A stretch of 60,524 nt of DNA, taken from positions 1 to 60,524 of the forward strand of contig NZ_LYVO01000041.1 in assembly GCF_001984055.1 (NCBI RefSeq), in the 5' to 3' direction. The stretch is from Variovorax sp. KK3. Lineage in GTDB: Bacteria; Pseudomonadota; Gammaproteobacteria; Burkholderiales; Burkholderiaceae_C. A program made the position numbers and the translations under genes. This document shows positions 59,902-60,524 of this stretch, piece after piece. Below the pieces are notes generated by a model. That model was not told the DNA's origin. It did no database searches and saw only the letters and a program-made list of their open reading frames with translations. Position 1 is the stretch's first letter; every line of letters begins with the position of its first letter.

Positions 59902-60524
59902 AAGCTTTCCCAGTCTCCGCCCGCAGGCACCTTCGCCGGCGACGCTGCAGGGCGCGGTGCGGCGGCGCCATTCAGCCGCTGCACGGGCTGCGCCGTGCGC
60001 GCCGGCACCACGGGCCGACGCGCGGCCGAAGCCGGCCGAGCCTGCACCGGCAACGGCACGGACAACGCCACCGGAGGCGCCTCGTCGTCGTCTAGCTTGA
60101 AGGTGCCGACCAGTTGCGACAACTGGCCCGCCTGCTCCTGCATCGATGCCGCCGCCGCGGCCGCCTCTTCGACCAACGCCGCGTTCTGCTGCGTCACCTG
60201 GTCCATCTGCGTGATGGCCTGGTTGATCTGCTCGATGCCTTGCGTCTGCTCGTGGCTGGCCGAGGTGATCTCGCCGATGATGTCCGTCACGCGCGCGACG
60301 CTGCCGACGATCTCTTCCATGGTGCGGCCCGCTTCGCTCACGAGCGCGCTGCCGGCATCGACCTTGCCGACCGAATCGTCGATCAGGCCCTTGATCTCCT
60401 TGGCCGCCGCCGCGGAGCGCTGCGCCAGGTTGCGCACCTCGGCCGCGACCACCGCGAAGCCGCGCCCCTGCTCGCCGGCGCGCGCCGCTTCGACCGCCGC
60501 ATTCAGCGCCAGGATGTTGGTCTG
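59898..60524 (-). CDS. Methyl-accepting chemotaxis protein, C-terminal part (5' end outside window)
   Basis: The 208 visible residues begin inside the conserved hairpin tip (TNILALNAAVEAARAGEQGRG, key pieces LNAAVEAARAGEQG and GFAVVAAEVRNLAQRSA). They continue through the adaptation helix (ITSASHEQTQGIEQINQAIT and NAALVEEAAAAAAS) to an Ala/Pro/Arg-rich linker. The last five residues, DWESF, are the xWxxF pentapeptide that tethers CheR and CheB, so it is a high-abundance type receptor. The ligand domain is outside the window. Confidence 0.95.
   Translation of the reverse strand, partial: QTNILALNAAVEAARAGEQGRGFAVVAAEVRNLAQRSAAAAKEIKGLIDDSVGKVDAGSALVSEAGRTMEEIVGSVARVTDIIGEITSASHEQTQGIEQINQAITQMDQVTQQNAALVEEAAAAAASMQEQAGQLSQLVGTFKLDDDEAPPVALSVPLPVQARPASAARRPVVPARTAQPVQRLNGAAAPRPAASPAKVPAGGDWESF

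Noticed and set aside
1..60524. CRISPR arrays, tRNA/rRNA genes, insertion sequences, riboswitches
   Set aside because: No regularly spaced repeats, cloverleaf-like sequence, transposase motifs or recognisable aptamer cores were seen by eye; a tRNAscan or Infernal run would be decisive.

Overview
The window is a GC-rich chromosomal stretch with dense bacterial coding, and no gap between genes exceeds about 300 bases. The Bug/TctC-type binding protein, the branched-chain-type (HAAT) ABC importer, the NagG-like Rieske oxygenase and the very high G/C at third codon positions point to a betaproteobacterium, most likely Comamonadaceae (Variovorax-like). That placement is inferred from gene style, not from a marker gene. 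I see no tRNA, rRNA, insertion sequence or CRISPR array.

Region 1 (1-5.8 kb, + strand) holds the 3' end of a filamentous-haemagglutinin-like exoprotein gene. Eight bases later comes an exported WD40-caspase protein with an intact His/Cys dyad.

Region 2 (5.8-31.5 kb) is a near-complete extracellular contractile injection system (eCIS; the family of the Serratia antifeeding prophage Afp and the Photorhabdus virulence cassettes) on the - strand. In transcription order it encodes a DUF4255 cap/terminator, an unknown 332-aa protein, sheath, two tube paralogues, a DUF5908 peptide, a LysM baseplate protein, a VgrG-like spike, a gp25-like wedge, Afp11-like and Afp12-like baseplate proteins, an unknown 913-aa protein at the Afp13 (fibre) position, the tape measure, and an AAA+ ATPase. 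After these come a DUF4157 protein with an HNH-like C-terminus (payload candidate), a DUF6882-like protein, a multi-PASTA membrane protein and a 211-aa protein. A PAAR-like DUF4280 gene is divergent from the head of the operon. The operon is tightly packed with small gaps and several start/stop overlaps. Its tail converges on the caspase gene with a 6-base gap.

Region 3 (31.6-33.6 kb) is a LysR regulator divergent from a Tat-type alpha/beta hydrolase.

Region 4 (33.6-50.3 kb) is a catabolic island. A LacI-type regulator sits among four transcription units, and each unit has one copy of the same 16-bp operator, ATGATAGCGSTAACMW-like, near its promoter. The units are: an SDR-PrpD-CMD-HIBDH-SMP30-SDR operon; a metallo-beta-lactamase-fold lactonase-like gene plus a small ABM-like gene; a branched-chain-type ABC importer lacking a second ATPase; and a unit with a Bug receptor, a ThDP enzyme and the beta, alpha and ferredoxin parts of a Rieske oxygenase. 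Together they look like uptake, ring hydroxylation and side-chain processing of an aromatic or lactone-containing acid. The substrate is not determined.

Region 5 (50.4-60.5 kb) holds a PP2C response regulator overlapping a hybrid histidine kinase, an MltB-like lytic transglycosylase, a small unknown gene, and an MHYT membrane sensor with a strong palindrome upstream. It ends with an IclR regulator divergent from a solitary TRAP binding protein plus a variant type II dehydroquinase, and the 3' end of a chemoreceptor gene that runs off the window.
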